Shown piece after piece: positions 25,769-35,531 of a stretch of DNA of 64,000 bases (the stretch's first letter is position 1; every line of letters starts with the position of its first letter). The notes beneath the pieces are model-generated. The model did not search any database. It saw only the letters and a program-made list of their open reading frames with translations, and was not told where the DNA came from. The position numbers and the translations under genes were made by a program. Origin of the DNA: Leptolinea sp. UBA5366 (GTDB lineage: Bacteria > Chloroflexota > Anaerolineae > Anaerolineales > Anaerolineaceae); contig DHPK01000010.1 of the NCBI GenBank assembly GCA_002407845.1, positions 8,017 to 72,016 of the forward strand, read 5' to 3'.

Positions 25769-26878
25769 TTGAAAGCAATATTTTTCGCTAATACTGACTG
25801 GTATCTCTTCAATTTCAGGCTGGATTTTGCAAAATTTCTGCAAGAAAAAGGCTGGGAAGTGGTTCTGATGGCTCCAGAGGGAGAACATACGGATCGCATG
25901 ATTCAGGAAGGATTCCGCTTCATCCCGTTCAACTTCTCGCGCAAAGGTATCAATCCGCTGACGGAAAGAAACACCATCGCGCGCATCACCCGAATTTATC
26001 AGCAGGAAAAACCCGATCTGGTGCATCACTTCACCGTAAAATGCGTGATCTATGGCTCAATCGCTGCCAAACGCTGCGGAATTCCATCAATCATCAACTC
26101 CATCACCGGGCTGGGATTCGTCTTCCTTGACACAAAGCCGTTCACGCGGCTGCTGCGCAAGGTTGTATCCGCACTCTACCGAAAAGCGCTCGCCGGCACG
26201 CAGGTCATTTTTGAAAATCCGGATGACGCTGCTCTTTTTCAGGAGATCGGTTTATCGGACGATGAGAATTCCAACATCATCCTTGGAACCGGAATCGACA
26301 CAGACGTTTTCCATCCGATCGCACCGCCCGATTCCACGCCGCTGACAATTCTGCCGGCGCGCATGCTCTGGGATAAAGGGGTCGGTGATTTCGTCAAAGC
26401 AGCCGAAATCCTCAAGAATAAGGAACTGGACTGCCGCTTTGCGCTGGTCGGAAGGAAAGATGACGGAAACCCGAACAGCATTTCCTATGAACAGCTCACC
26501 CAGTGGCAAAAAGAAGGGTTTGTAGAATGGTGGGGCTGGCAGGAGGACATCATCACGGTGATCTCCATTTGCGACATTGTCTGCTTGCCTTCCTATCGTG
26601 AAGGGCTGCCGAAAATCCTGATTGAAGCCGCCGCCTGCGCCCGCCCGATTGTGACTACGAACGTGCCAGGCTGCCGAGAAGTCGTGGCTGAGGGAGTAAC
26701 CGGATTTCTGGTCCCGCCGAAAGACCCGAAGAGTCTGGCATACGCGCTTGAAAAACTGATCCGCAGTCCCGAAATGCGCAAAGAAATGGGGATCGCCAGC
26801 CGCAAACGGGCGATCAACTTGTTTTCCACCAATCGGGTCAACACTGAAATCTATGCGGTTTACCAGAAAGCGCGCTAA
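25769..26878 (+). CDS. Glycosyltransferase family 4
   Basis: This 369-aa GT-B enzyme has the GT4 plan. The acceptor half carries FHRFTVKCVIYG-like residues (VHHFTVKCVIYGSIAA) seen in capsule/undecaprenyl-PP-sugar transferases, and the donor half has PARMLWDKGVGDFVKAAEIL and the EGLPKILIEAAACARPIV motif with the E-x7-E pair. The start is TTG with AAGGAcagGAT upstream. It is followed after 3 bp by a WecA/TagO-like gene, suggesting it adds the second sugar to a lipid carrier. Confidence 0.92.
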   Translation: MKAIFFANTDWYLFNFRLDFAKFLQEKGWEVVLMAPEGEHTDRMIQEGFRFIPFNFSRKGINPLTERNTIARITRIYQQEKPDLVHHFTVKCVIYGSIAAKRCGIPSIINSITGLGFVFLDTKPFTRLLRKVVSALYRKALAGTQVIFENPDDAALFQEIGLSDDENSNIILGTGIDTDVFHPIAPPDSTPLTILPARMLWDKGVGDFVKAAEILKNKELDCRFALVGRKDDGNPNSISYEQLTQWQKEGFVEWWGWQEDIITVISICDIVCLPSYREGLPKILIEAAACARPIVTTNVPGCREVVAEGVTGFLVPPKDPKSLAYALEKLIRSPEMRKEMGIASRKRAINLFSTNRVNTEIYAVYQKAR

Positions 26879-26881
26879 ACC

Positions 26882-27967
26882 ATGGTTCTACATGAAGGCT
26901 CAACAGGAAAAATCTTCGAAACGATCTTTGTCAGCTTTTTCCTGTGCCTGATTGTCGTCCCCATTGCAATCCGCTTTGCCCAGAAAACCGGGCTGATTGA
27001 TCAACCCAATGCACAACCTCATAAAATTCATAAACGGCCAGTTCCGCTGAGCGGCGGCATCGCAATGTTCGCGACGCTCTTATTGACGACGCTCTCTCTG
27101 CGGGAGTTAATCGAACCCGAACTGCAGAAACTTCTGGCAGCCGCTGCGGTCATTTTCGCATTCGGCTTGTGGGATGATTACCGCCCGCTGCGCTGGCGCT
27201 GGAAACTTGCCGGACAGATCCTGGCTTCACTGTTGCTGTATTTTCTGGGAACCAAGGTTCAGATCATGCAGTCTGTGGGATTGACGCTCGGACTGCCCTC
27301 CTGGCTGATCGATTTAACAGATTTCGGCATCACCATGATCTGGATGCTGTTCATCACCAACGCATATAATCTGGTCGACAGCATGGACGGACTGATGGTC
27401 GGGCTGGCATCGCTGACGCTGGTCTTTTTCGTTTTCGCCACGCTGGACACCGGGCAACACAGTCTCTCGCTGTTATGCGCGGCGATGCTCGGCGCCTGTA
27501 TTGTGCTGAACTTCTTCAACACTTCCCCCGCAATTCTGTTTTTCGGCGATTCCGGAGCTCAGACCATCGGTTTTCTGCTGGCTGCCATTGCCATCATCTA
27601 TTCTCCGGCTGACCGGCTCCAAAACACCACCTGGTTTATGCCGATCCTTTTGCTAGGCGTGCCTATTTTTGATACAACATTGGTGATCATCTCCCGCTTT
27701 CGAAAAAAGCTCCATTTCTATGACAGCGGAACGGATCACACCTATCATCGGCTTTACCGCATGGGATTTTCGAGCATTCAGGCTGTTCAACTGATGCTGC
27801 TGGCGTCAATCGCGCTGGAAATTTTAGCCTTTTTCACGATCTCCCAAACACCGCTGGTCGCCAATCTCATTTTCGGCGGAATTGTTGCCGCAGGGCTGTT
27901 GCTGATCCTGTTATTTGAAAGCAAAAAAACGTGGAATCTTTCCTTTTTCGAATCAAAAAACAAATAA
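26882..27967 (+). CDS. Polyprenyl-phosphate sugar-1-phosphate transferase (WecA/TagO/MraY family)
   Basis: This 361-aa protein has ten or eleven membrane helices. It would transfer GlcNAc-1-P or a similar sugar phosphate from UDP-sugar to undecaprenyl phosphate. Conserved residues are visible: HKRPVPLSGGIAMF (about 50-63), GLWDDYRPLRWRWK near 98, NAYNLVDSMDGLMVG near 160, GDSGAQTIGFLLAA near 222 and DHTYHRLYRMG near 280. These are the WecA-type rather than MraY-type patterns. It starts the glycan lipid carrier pathway of this cluster. Confidence 0.94.
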   Translation: MVLHEGSTGKIFETIFVSFFLCLIVVPIAIRFAQKTGLIDQPNAQPHKIHKRPVPLSGGIAMFATLLLTTLSLRELIEPELQKLLAAAAVIFAFGLWDDYRPLRWRWKLAGQILASLLLYFLGTKVQIMQSVGLTLGLPSWLIDLTDFGITMIWMLFITNAYNLVDSMDGLMVGLASLTLVFFVFATLDTGQHSLSLLCAAMLGACIVLNFFNTSPAILFFGDSGAQTIGFLLAAIAIIYSPADRLQNTTWFMPILLLGVPIFDTTLVIISRFRKKLHFYDSGTDHTYHRLYRMGFSSIQAVQLMLLASIALEILAFFTISQTPLVANLIFGGIVAAGLLLILLFESKKTWNLSFFESKNK

Positions 27968-30564
27968 CGAGGCTCCCGCTCTACTTTTTTTTGCTGGCGC
28001 TGGTCAGTGCTGGCTGCGGCGGCTATCTTCTCACAATCCCTGCGGATCAGAAAAATTCCGTCCTGTTCGGCTTGTCGCTTGAACGTGCCGCACTATTCAC
28101 GGCTTTTATCGCCTGTGCCTTAGGGGCGGCAGCTATCGGTCTTGTTCTTTTTCGCAGCGCCGAGACCGCTGCTCGCTGGAAAGCGCGCTTGCAGAAACAT
28201 GAACAAACTATTCATGCCGCCTTTCTTATTTTCGGATGGATCACTGCAGGGCTGCTGCTGTCTCCCAATTATCGTTTTGGTGAATTTTCAGCTTATTTTC
28301 AGCGGCTGAAACCCGCAATCTTTCTGATCTTTTGGGCAGCAGCTTCTGGCACCCTGCTGCTATCCAGTATAGATTTTCGTGCTGGATGGAACCTAACAAT
28401 AAGTGCTGCCAAGAAACTTTTCACTAAACCATTTTTCATCTTTCTCCTGATTTTCATAGTCTCCGCGAGCTTTATCCGCCTCAGCGGCTGGGGTATCACA
28501 GCGGGTAATGAAGCCTGGTATGAAAACGCGATCCCGCTTCAAATTCAGCAGGTCGCGCTGGGACTGACATTCCTATGCATTTGTTCATCGATCGCAGGCA
28601 AGCGCAGCTGGAAAAAGCTTTTTCAATCCCGAACTATAAATTTTTTCGTGATTTGGGCGCTGGCAGCCGTCATCTGGTCATTCGCACCCATGAAAAGTCA
28701 CTTTTTCGCTCCCGGTCCTTATCCTCCCAATGCCGAGTTTTACCCTTATTCTGACGCAAACCATAATGACGCCGCAGCTCAGTCAGCGCTATATGGGCTC
28801 GGGTTCAATCATGGCAGAATCGTCCTCAAGCCAGTTGTCAGTTTCGTGATCTATCTCTGCGGTCTGCTGACTGGCAATCGCATGAACGCGATGCTGATGC
28901 TGCAAAGCGCGCTCTTTGCCATCCTGCCCGCCGCAATTTACCTGATTGCGTCGGATCTTGCAGGAAATTTTTGCGGCTGGTTCGCCGCCAGCCTGGTGAT
29001 CTTTCAAGAATGGAACGCGCTCAACACCACCCAGATTTTGACCATTCACTCCCGCCTCGAGATGAGCGAATTTTTATCTCAAGTGCTGTTTGCATTTTTC
29101 GCATTGTTTATGCTGCGCTGGCTGCTTGCCAGTCAGCTTCAATCTCGCTACGCCGCAGCTGCAGGGGGCGTCCTCGGACTTTTGGTCTACACGCGCTTTA
29201 ACTTTATGGCGCTGCTGCCAGCTGTGATGCTTTATGTCGTCGTCGCTCTCTGGAAAATGAAACGAAAAGCGCTTGTAAGCCTGTTGGTTTTCGTTTTTTC
29301 ATTCAGCTTGTGCATTGCACCCTGGCTCGTCCGTTCATATCAGATCACCGGCACTTTTTCTCCTGAAATTTGGGGATCATTCAAGGCTGTCGTTATCGGA
29401 CAGCGACTCAAACCGGTTATCGAAGCCCAGCCGGAGTCGAGCATCATCAGTCCTGAAATCCAGTCAGATTCCGGACTGAAAACAGTCGCATCGCTGATTC
29501 AAGCCCAGACCATGCCGAGCAACGCTGCTGCCGACCAGCCCCAGCCTGCCGAATTGAAGCTGAGAATCCATCCGCTGATCGACACGATCGGCAACCATTT
29601 TTTGCACAACCTGTCTGCGCTGCTGTTTATTCTGCCGACCCAGCTGCAGTTTGATGACCTCGATCACTTATATACAGCCGAAAACTCTGTCTGGCAGCAG
29701 CGTTGGGATGGGAAGCTGACCCTGCCGCAGGGGTTGATGGCAACGCTCAACCTTATCATACTCAGTATTGGGCTTGCGCTGATCTGGAGACGGTTCGGTT
29801 GGGCGGGACTTTCAGTTTTGTATTTCGCTGTCGTTTATGCCGCCAGTCTCGGGCTGGCGCGCACCTCTGGCGGCCGCTATCTGGTGCCGATGAATTGGGT
29901 GATCATTGTCTTGTTTTCCTGCGGCATTTGCGCGATTATTCAGAAGGACAGTCTTTTGACTGCAACGGATCATCCGGCAGCGTCCTCAGCGCCACTAACG
30001 CTAAGATCGAAACTCCTCGAAAGCGGCAGATTGCTTTTGATCTCTTTTTCATTCTGCATGATCTACCTTTCAATGATTTTGATCGAACAGCACTCCACGC
30101 CAGCCTTTCAGGATAAACCGGTTGAAGAAGCCTCAAGCGCCTTCAAGCAAGCTTTTCCCGATCTCAACTGGGATCTTATTGATGCGCAGCTGGCGGCGGG
30201 CAGCATGCAGCTGCAGCAGGGCATAGCGCTCTATCCGCGATTTTATTATTTCAATCAAGGCGAACATGGTTCTGATCAGGCTTATGCAACCCAGCCTTAT
30301 TCACGCATGGTATTCAAAATCATGACAGCGGACGGCAACGCTGATGCGGTTTTGCCTATTCAATCGCTGCCGGAAAGTTTTCCCAACCACGCCAGCATTT
30401 CGATGCTCGGCTGTCTGAGCGAAGGATCTCACTATATTCATGCGCTGGCTGTGATCGGAGAGTCTGAAAACCAAGAATCGTTCCAAATCATCAGGGAACC
30501 GCTCCAAAGTTTTTCCTGTCCAGTCCCCGAACCGATTTGCGCGGAAACGAACAATTGTTACTAG
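27931..30564 (+). CDS. Large polytopic membrane protein, GT39/PMT-like
   Basis: This 877-aa protein has about 13-15 membrane helices and a long extracytoplasmic region near 500-600 plus a soluble C-terminal domain of about 130 residues. The segment with NHGRIVLKPVVSFVIYLCGL and the SRLEMSEFLSQ stretch recalls GT-C glycosyltransferases of the GT39/ArnT kind, but I see no decisive motif, so this is tentative. The start is GTG overlapping the upstream gene by 37 bp. Its stop is five bases from the stop of the convergent glycosyltransferase. Confidence 0.7.
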   Translation: MESFLFRIKKQITRLPLYFFLLALVSAGCGGYLLTIPADQKNSVLFGLSLERAALFTAFIACALGAAAIGLVLFRSAETAARWKARLQKHEQTIHAAFLIFGWITAGLLLSPNYRFGEFSAYFQRLKPAIFLIFWAAASGTLLLSSIDFRAGWNLTISAAKKLFTKPFFIFLLIFIVSASFIRLSGWGITAGNEAWYENAIPLQIQQVALGLTFLCICSSIAGKRSWKKLFQSRTINFFVIWALAAVIWSFAPMKSHFFAPGPYPPNAEFYPYSDANHNDAAAQSALYGLGFNHGRIVLKPVVSFVIYLCGLLTGNRMNAMLMLQSALFAILPAAIYLIASDLAGNFCGWFAASLVIFQEWNALNTTQILTIHSRLEMSEFLSQVLFAFFALFMLRWLLASQLQSRYAAAAGGVLGLLVYTRFNFMALLPAVMLYVVVALWKMKRKALVSLLVFVFSFSLCIAPWLVRSYQITGTFSPEIWGSFKAVVIGQRLKPVIEAQPESSIISPEIQSDSGLKTVASLIQAQTMPSNAAADQPQPAELKLRIHPLIDTIGNHFLHNLSALLFILPTQLQFDDLDHLYTAENSVWQQRWDGKLTLPQGLMATLNLIILSIGLALIWRRFGWAGLSVLYFAVVYAASLGLARTSGGRYLVPMNWVIIVLFSCGICAIIQKDSLLTATDHPAASSAPLTLRSKLLESGRLLLISFSFCMIYLSMILIEQHSTPAFQDKPVEEASSAFKQAFPDLNWDLIDAQLAAGSMQLQQGIALYPRFYYFNQGEHGSDQAYATQPYSRMVFKIMTADGNADAVLPIQSLPESFPNHASISMLGCLSEGSHYIHALAVIGESENQESFQIIREPLQSFSCPVPEPICAETNNCY

Positions 30565-30569
30565 AGATT

Positions 30570-31700
30570 TTATTTCTGCAGGACGCTTTGAAAGACTGCT
30601 TCGTATTGAGCTGCCACCAGTCGAATATCATATCTTGCCGCCATTTCCAGGCTGTTTTCTCGGCAACTAAGCAACAACGCTTCATCCGTCAGCAAATTGC
30701 GCAGCGCAGCAGCAAATCCCGTTGTATCATTCGGATCATAAACAAAACCGTTCTTGCCCACCTCAACGATTTCAGGGTTCCCGCCTGCCGTGCTTAGCAA
30801 CAGAGCCAGACCACAAGTCATCGCCTGAATGCCGGAGATTGGCAGCCCTTCTGAGCGCGATGGCATGAAAAATATATCGCTTTGTTTGAAAATACTGGTG
30901 ACTTCTTCAGGCGTAACCCAGCCAGAAATAGAACAATTGTCCTGTATTCCAGCCTCAAGAATTGCTGCCTCAACCTGTGCCCGATCCTGCCCATCCCCGA
31001 TCAGCGTACACTGCCAGTTCAGATCCTTCACCCGTTTGCAGACTTCAACAATCTGCAGCAAATTTTTTTGAGGCACAAATCGGCCTGCAAAAACAATCTT
31101 TGGGACGGAATGCGGTTCGATCCTGTCGATCTTGACTGCCTGGTAGTCAATGCCATTAGGAATGACCTGAATCGGCACGTTGTATTTCCGCAGCGCAATT
31201 TTTCGGGAGAATTCACTCACTGACACGATTGCAGCGGCTTTATTCCAATAACGATGGGTAAAAGGGTATAAAAAGCGAAACCATTTCCCGGTTTTCTCTG
31301 GAGAGGCATCCGGAATGTCTCCCAAATGGACCGTTAATACATAAGGGATCTTCCACCGGGATGCAGCGAATTTTGCAGCCGGCCCGCCGGGAACGGCGAA
31401 ATGAGCATGGATCAAGTCGGGTTCAAAATCTTTCATCTCAAAAGCGCTGTATTTTGATGCTGCCAAAATGAAGCGCGCCATCGTCATCAACTTTGCTCGA
31501 AAAGCTTCTTTCCTACCTGACCGCAGGCGGATGACTTCGACCCCGCTGCAGTCTTCCTTCTCTGGAAGCGAACCATAATGAGCGGTCACCACCCGAACCT
31601 GATGCCCTCTTTGAACCAATGCGATCGCGAGGTCGCGCGCAATTAATCCGCCGCCGCCGCCGATCGGAGGGAACTCATGAATGATGACCAGAATTTTCAT
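30570..31700 (-). CDS. Glycosyltransferase family 4
   Basis: This 376-aa GT-B enzyme starts with the acceptor half MKILVIIHEFPPIGGGGGL and has HAHFAVPGGPAA and YVLTVHLGDIP. The donor half has VFAGRFVPQKNLLQIVEV, and PSRSEGLPISGIQAMTCGL supplies the E-x7-type nucleotide-sugar motif (Glu to Ile-Gln variation is noted). Its ATG overlaps the stop of the GT2 gene by 4 bp (ATGA). Likely to build an envelope glycan. Confidence 0.92.
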   Translation of the reverse strand: MKILVIIHEFPPIGGGGGLIARDLAIALVQRGHQVRVVTAHYGSLPEKEDCSGVEVIRLRSGRKEAFRAKLMTMARFILAASKYSAFEMKDFEPDLIHAHFAVPGGPAAKFAASRWKIPYVLTVHLGDIPDASPEKTGKWFRFLYPFTHRYWNKAAAIVSVSEFSRKIALRKYNVPIQVIPNGIDYQAVKIDRIEPHSVPKIVFAGRFVPQKNLLQIVEVCKRVKDLNWQCTLIGDGQDRAQVEAAILEAGIQDNCSISGWVTPEEVTSIFKQSDIFFMPSRSEGLPISGIQAMTCGLALLLSTAGGNPEIVEVGKNGFVYDPNDTTGFAAALRNLLTDEALLLSCRENSLEMAARYDIRLVAAQYEAVFQSVLQK

Positions 31701-32650
31701 GATTCGAGATTAAAATTAACCAGCTTTTTGACAGTGTAAGTTCGTTTGCCCTGCGATTCGTAGTAAGAGCGCATCAGCATTTCTGCAAGCAGTCCCATCA
31801 TGATCAAAATAAATCCAAGGATGAAGATCATTATACTGATGGAAAACAGGGGCGACTGCACCACCGAGATACCCCATCCCAACCGTCGAACTGCCAGAAT
31901 CAACAATAAGAGGGAGCCAGCAGCCGAGAGCGCTAAACCTGACCCTCCGAACATGTAAATCGGTTTATCCGAATAGCTGGAAAGAAATTTGACTGTAAAC
32001 AGGTCGAGAACAACTTTGAGCGTCCGTTCCAGCCCATATTTCGGTTTGCCAAACCGTCGTGGGTGATGCTGAACTTCGACTTCGATCATTTTTGCGCCAT
32101 AGGTCTTGGCATAAGCGGGAATAAATCGGTGCATTTCGCCATAAAGTCTGAATCCGGTAATGACCTCGCGGCGATAGGCTTTCAGCGTGCAGCCGTAGTC
32201 ATGCAGTTTCACGCCGGTCACGCGTCCAATAATCTTATTCGCAATGCGCGATGGAATTTTTCGCGACTGATTGTCCTGACGGGCTTTTCTCCAGCCGCTG
32301 ACAAGATCATACCCCTCTTCGATTTTTTCAAGCATCATAGGAATGTCTGCTGGGTCGTTTTGGAGATCGGCATCAATCAAGACAATGATTTCGCCGGAAG
32401 AATGATCAACACCCGCGGCGATTGCGGCTGTCTGCCCGAAATTCCGACGCAGGCTGACCACTTTCACATGAATCGGATCGCGCTGGGCAAGCTTTTGCAG
32501 CTCGTCCATGCTGCCGTCAACCGAGCCATCATCAACCAGGATGAACTCCCAATCTTTACCGATGTCCTTCAACGCCTTAATCATTTCTTCATAAAGCAAT
32601 GAAATATTATCGTGTTCGTTGTAGACTGGTGAAATTACGGATAAGTACAT
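31697..32650 (-). CDS. Glycosyltransferase family 2 (GtrB/DPM1-like)
   Basis: This 317-aa enzyme resembles polyprenyl-phosphate hexose synthases. The GT-A domain has SVISPVYNEHDNI, DDGSVDGS and the metal site LIDADLQNDP, and two C-terminal membrane helices (about 235-255 and 270-295) follow. It would make a lipid-linked sugar donor such as undecaprenyl-P-glucose or -mannose for GT-C enzymes like the one at 27.9 kb. The ATG at 32650 follows TGAGG, 11 bp past the ABC-F stop. Confidence 0.93.
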   Translation of the reverse strand: MYLSVISPVYNEHDNISLLYEEMIKALKDIGKDWEFILVDDGSVDGSMDELQKLAQRDPIHVKVVSLRRNFGQTAAIAAGVDHSSGEIIVLIDADLQNDPADIPMMLEKIEEGYDLVSGWRKARQDNQSRKIPSRIANKIIGRVTGVKLHDYGCTLKAYRREVITGFRLYGEMHRFIPAYAKTYGAKMIEVEVQHHPRRFGKPKYGLERTLKVVLDLFTVKFLSSYSDKPIYMFGGSGLALSAAGSLLLLILAVRRLGWGISVVQSPLFSISIMIFILGFILIMMGLLAEMLMRSYYESQGKRTYTVKKLVNFNLES

Positions 32651-32661
32651 TTTTATTTGCC

Positions 32662-34569
32662 TCAAAGTTTCCGATCAACCGCTGCCCATTCATCCAGCGT
32701 TGCATTCAATTCTGTTTCAAGATTATTATACCGAATTCCAAGCGCAGTTACGGCGGCAACATCCCCAGCCAGCCGCACCATCTCTTCACCCGCCGCTTTC
32801 ATTTCATTTTCGAGCGCGGTGATCTTCTCTTCGATCTCAACTTTTTTCTTTTTCAGCCGCGAAATTTCATTGTTCGACAGTTTCGGACGTTCTGAACCGG
32901 ATCTTGAATCGGTCTTCTGATCGGAATCGGCAGACCGAACCGGTTTCGAAAGCAATGGCTGTTTCTTCTTTGCTTCTTTAAATTCAGTGTAATTGCCATT
33001 AAAAACGTTCAAAGTTTTTTCAATTGGGTCAACTTCCCAAATTTGGGTGGCAATGGCATCGACGATATAGCGGTCGTGAGACACGAGAATAATCGTCCCA
33101 TTAAAATCTTCAAGCAGCGCCTGCAGCGTTTCCTGAGCCTCGACATCCAGATGGTTCATCGGTTCGTCTAGCAAGAGGAGATTTGCTTTTTGCAGTGCGA
33201 GCAGTGCCAATGCCAGCCTACCGCGCTCTCCGCCGGACAGAATTCCGGTCGTTTTATAGACATCATCGCCTGTAAAGAGAAAACGAGCAAGATAAGAACG
33301 AATCTCAGCCGGAAGCATTGTTGGCTCAACTTTTGAAATCTCATCCATCAAAGTTGCATCGGGATCCAATTTTTCATGCGCTTGCGCGAAATATCCGAGC
33401 TGCAGATTTGCACCGAGTTCGATTTCACCGGACAATGGAGGAATTTCCGCCAGCAGCGTTTTTATAAGCGTGCTTTTCCCCGTCCCATTCGGACCAAGGA
33501 CAGCCACACACTCCCCGCGCAACAGCGTTAGATTAGGCAAATTAATCAAAACTTTCTGATCATCGCGATATCCTACATGCACTGCATACGTCCGCAGCAC
33601 CAGATCACCTGAGCGCTGACTCGCTTGTAAGTTAAAGCGGATCGGTTTCGAACGCGACGGATTGGTCAGGCGTGATTCAGCCAACATCCGTTCAAGACGG
33701 GTGCGCCTGCCTTGCGCCTGCCGCGTGTTCTGCCCTTCGATATTTCTGCGGATATACTCTTCTTCCTTGGAAATCAGCTGCTGCTGTGCCTCAAAGGCGT
33801 TTTTTTGGCGCTGATAACGCTCTTCGCGCTGCAGCAGGTAGGCACTATAATTTCCATGATAAATTTCGAACGCGTCTGACAATTCCCAGATAATGGATGC
33901 TGTCTGATCAAGAAAATAGCGGTCGTGTGAAACCATCAGCACCGCTCCAGAAAAGTCTTTCAGGTAAGACTCAAGCCATTCTATCGCTTCAATGTCCAAA
34001 TGATTGGTCGGCTCATCGAGCACCAGCAAATCAGGATCGGACAATAACACCTTCGCTAAATAAGCGCGCGTCCGCTGTCCTCCGGACAATTGCTGCCAGG
34101 GACGGTTTTCTTCACCGCCGACTATGTTCAACCCTTGTAAGACTTGTTGAATTCTATTCTCAAAAACATATCCATCTTGGGCTTCAAACTCAGTTTGGAG
34201 CGTGCCATACTGATCCAAAACAGCATCATCTACCTGACCCTGCGCCATCAGTAATTCCAATTGCTGCAATTTTTCTTTTTGGCTGATCAGTTTAGAAAAA
34301 ACCGATAGACACTCTTGATAAGGGGTCTTTGTCAGACGAACATCCAAGCGCTGCGGAAGATAACCAACTCGAAGCTTCTTACTTTGGGTAACTGTGCCTG
34401 AGTCTGCATCTTCTTTTCCCAGCAGCACTCGCAGCAGCGTTGTCTTCCCTGATCCATTAGACCCGACCTGTCCAATCCTGGCTTTTGGCGGAATTGAGAG
34501 GGAAACATTCAAAAAAACATCTTCAGCACCGAATGATTTTGAGAGATTATTGGCAGCAATCAAGGTCAT
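32662..34569 (-). CDS. ABC-F family ATPase (Uup/YdiF-like)
   Basis: This 635-aa protein has two fused ABC domains and no membrane part: Walker [12 protein letters not shown] (about 36) and [11 protein letters not shown] (about 350), signatures [16 protein letters not shown] and [14 protein letters not shown], both Walker B motifs ending in LDEP-NHLD. A charged inter-domain linker and a C-terminal coiled coil (about 570-635) fit Uup or YdiF-like ABC-F factors, which act on the ribosome or DNA junctions. I use the ATG at 34569 with GGGGAG upstream; the longer frame would cross the parS site. Confidence 0.93.
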   Translation of the reverse strand: MTLIAANNLSKSFGAEDVFLNVSLSIPPKARIGQVGSNGSGKTTLLRVLLGKEDADSGTVTQSKKLRVGYLPQRLDVRLTKTPYQECLSVFSKLISQKEKLQQLELLMAQGQVDDAVLDQYGTLQTEFEAQDGYVFENRIQQVLQGLNIVGGEENRPWQQLSGGQRTRAYLAKVLLSDPDLLVLDEPTNHLDIEAIEWLESYLKDFSGAVLMVSHDRYFLDQTASIIWELSDAFEIYHGNYSAYLLQREERYQRQKNAFEAQQQLISKEEEYIRRNIEGQNTRQAQGRRTRLERMLAESRLTNPSRSKPIRFNLQASQRSGDLVLRTYAVHVGYRDDQKVLINLPNLTLLRGECVAVLGPNGTGKSTLIKTLLAEIPPLSGEIELGANLQLGYFAQAHEKLDPDATLMDEISKVEPTMLPAEIRSYLARFLFTGDDVYKTTGILSGGERGRLALALLALQKANLLLLDEPMNHLDVEAQETLQALLEDFNGTIILVSHDRYIVDAIATQIWEVDPIEKTLNVFNGNYTEFKEAKKKQPLLSKPVRSADSDQKTDSRSGSERPKLSNNEISRLKKKKVEIEEKITALENEMKAAGEEMVRLAGDVAAVTALGIRYNNLETELNATLDEWAAVDRKL

Positions 34570-34595
34570 GTATGAACTCCCCACAAAGTATAACA

Positions 34596-34619
34596 GAATT
34601 GTTTCACGTGAAACAATTC
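34596..34619. other. parS site (ParB-binding palindrome)
   Basis: A perfect 24-bp palindrome contains the 16-bp sequence TGTTTCACGTGAAACA at 34600-34615. This is the exact canonical parS sequence bound by ParB (Spo0J) in many bacterial phyla. A perfect match is not expected by chance. It lies in the 100-bp gap between the divergent ABC-F and cyclophilin genes, overlapping their promoter region. parA and parB are not in the window. Confidence 0.9.
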
Positions 34620-34632
34620 CCCGGTTTGCTCT

Positions 34633-34638
34633 TATAAT
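34633..34638 (+). promoter_or_regulatory. -10 element of the cyclophilin gene
   Basis: TATAAT stands 31 bases before the chosen start. The expected -35 position (34610-34615, GAAACA) falls on the right arm of the parS palindrome, so ParB occupancy could affect this promoter. The minus strand has TATACT at 34587-34592 for the ABC-F gene with a -35 region on the other arm. Confidence 0.5.
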
Positions 34639-34669
34639 ACTAAGGAAAACTTTTATGAAAGAGGTCAAC

Positions 34670-35182
34670 ATGGATAAGAAAAAACAATGGAGTTCAAAAC
34701 CAGAATTTACAATCGATCTGAAGAAAAAATATTCAGCGATCTTAACAACTGATCAAGGAAAAATTAAAATCGAACTTTTTGCAGACAAAGTTCCTGTGAC
34801 TGTAAACAACTTTGTTTTTCTTGCAAACGAAGGGTTTTACAATGGAACGACTTTCCACCGGGTAATTCCAGATTTTATGGCACAAGGCGGAGATCCGACC
34901 GGCACCGGCATGGGCGGACCTGGCTACAAATTCAAGGATGAATTTCATAAAGACCTGAGGCATGATAAACCAGGTATTCTGTCAATGGCAAATGCTGGAC
35001 CGAACTCCAACGGCTCTCAGTTTTTCATCACGTTTGTCCCAACACCGTGGCTGGATAACAAGCACGCTGTTTTTGGCGAAGTCGTCGAGGGAATGGATGT
35101 CGTGATGCAAATTCCGGAAAGAGATCCACGGTTCAATACTAAAGCCGGTATTTTAGAATCGGTAGAAATTATTGTAGAATAA
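34670..35182 (+). CDS. Cyclophilin-type peptidyl-prolyl isomerase
   Basis: This 170-aa protein catalyses proline cis-trans isomerisation. It has the cyclophilin motifs [19 protein letters not shown] (the catalytic Arg is in FHRV), [17 protein letters not shown] and [14 protein letters not shown]. There is no signal peptide, so it is cytoplasmic. The ATG at 34670 follows GAGGT; an in-frame ATG at 34655 with AAGGA is also possible. Transcription should start near the TATAAT at 34633. Confidence 0.95.
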   Translation: MDKKKQWSSKPEFTIDLKKKYSAILTTDQGKIKIELFADKVPVTVNNFVFLANEGFYNGTTFHRVIPDFMAQGGDPTGTGMGGPGYKFKDEFHKDLRHDKPGILSMANAGPNSNGSQFFITFVPTPWLDNKHAVFGEVVEGMDVVMQIPERDPRFNTKAGILESVEIIVE

Positions 35183-35208
35183 CTTCATCTATAAAGTAAA
35201 TGATATTA

Positions 35209-35237
35209 TTGTCACCTTTTATTTTTTGTGTTATCCT
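35209..35237 (+). promoter_or_regulatory. Promoter of the ferredoxin gene
   Basis: TTGTCA and TATCCT are 17 bp apart, and the ferredoxin ATG lies 35 bp after the -10. Confidence 0.5.
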
Positions 35238-35239
35238 AA

Positions 35240-35446
<207 letters not shown>

Positions 35447-35464
35447 TCTTTTTTTAGGATAAGG

Positions 35465-35498
35465 GACAGCTGGAATTCACTTTTCAGTTGTCTTTTTA
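35465..35498 (+). terminator. Rho-independent terminator of the ferredoxin gene
   Basis: GACAGCTG (35465-35472) pairs with CAGTTGTC (35485-35492), extended inward by AA/TT pairs, and TTTTTATTT follows. Confidence 0.85.
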
Positions 35499-35531
35499 TT
35501 TAAGTTATAGTCTTCTTAATATAGGCTGTGA

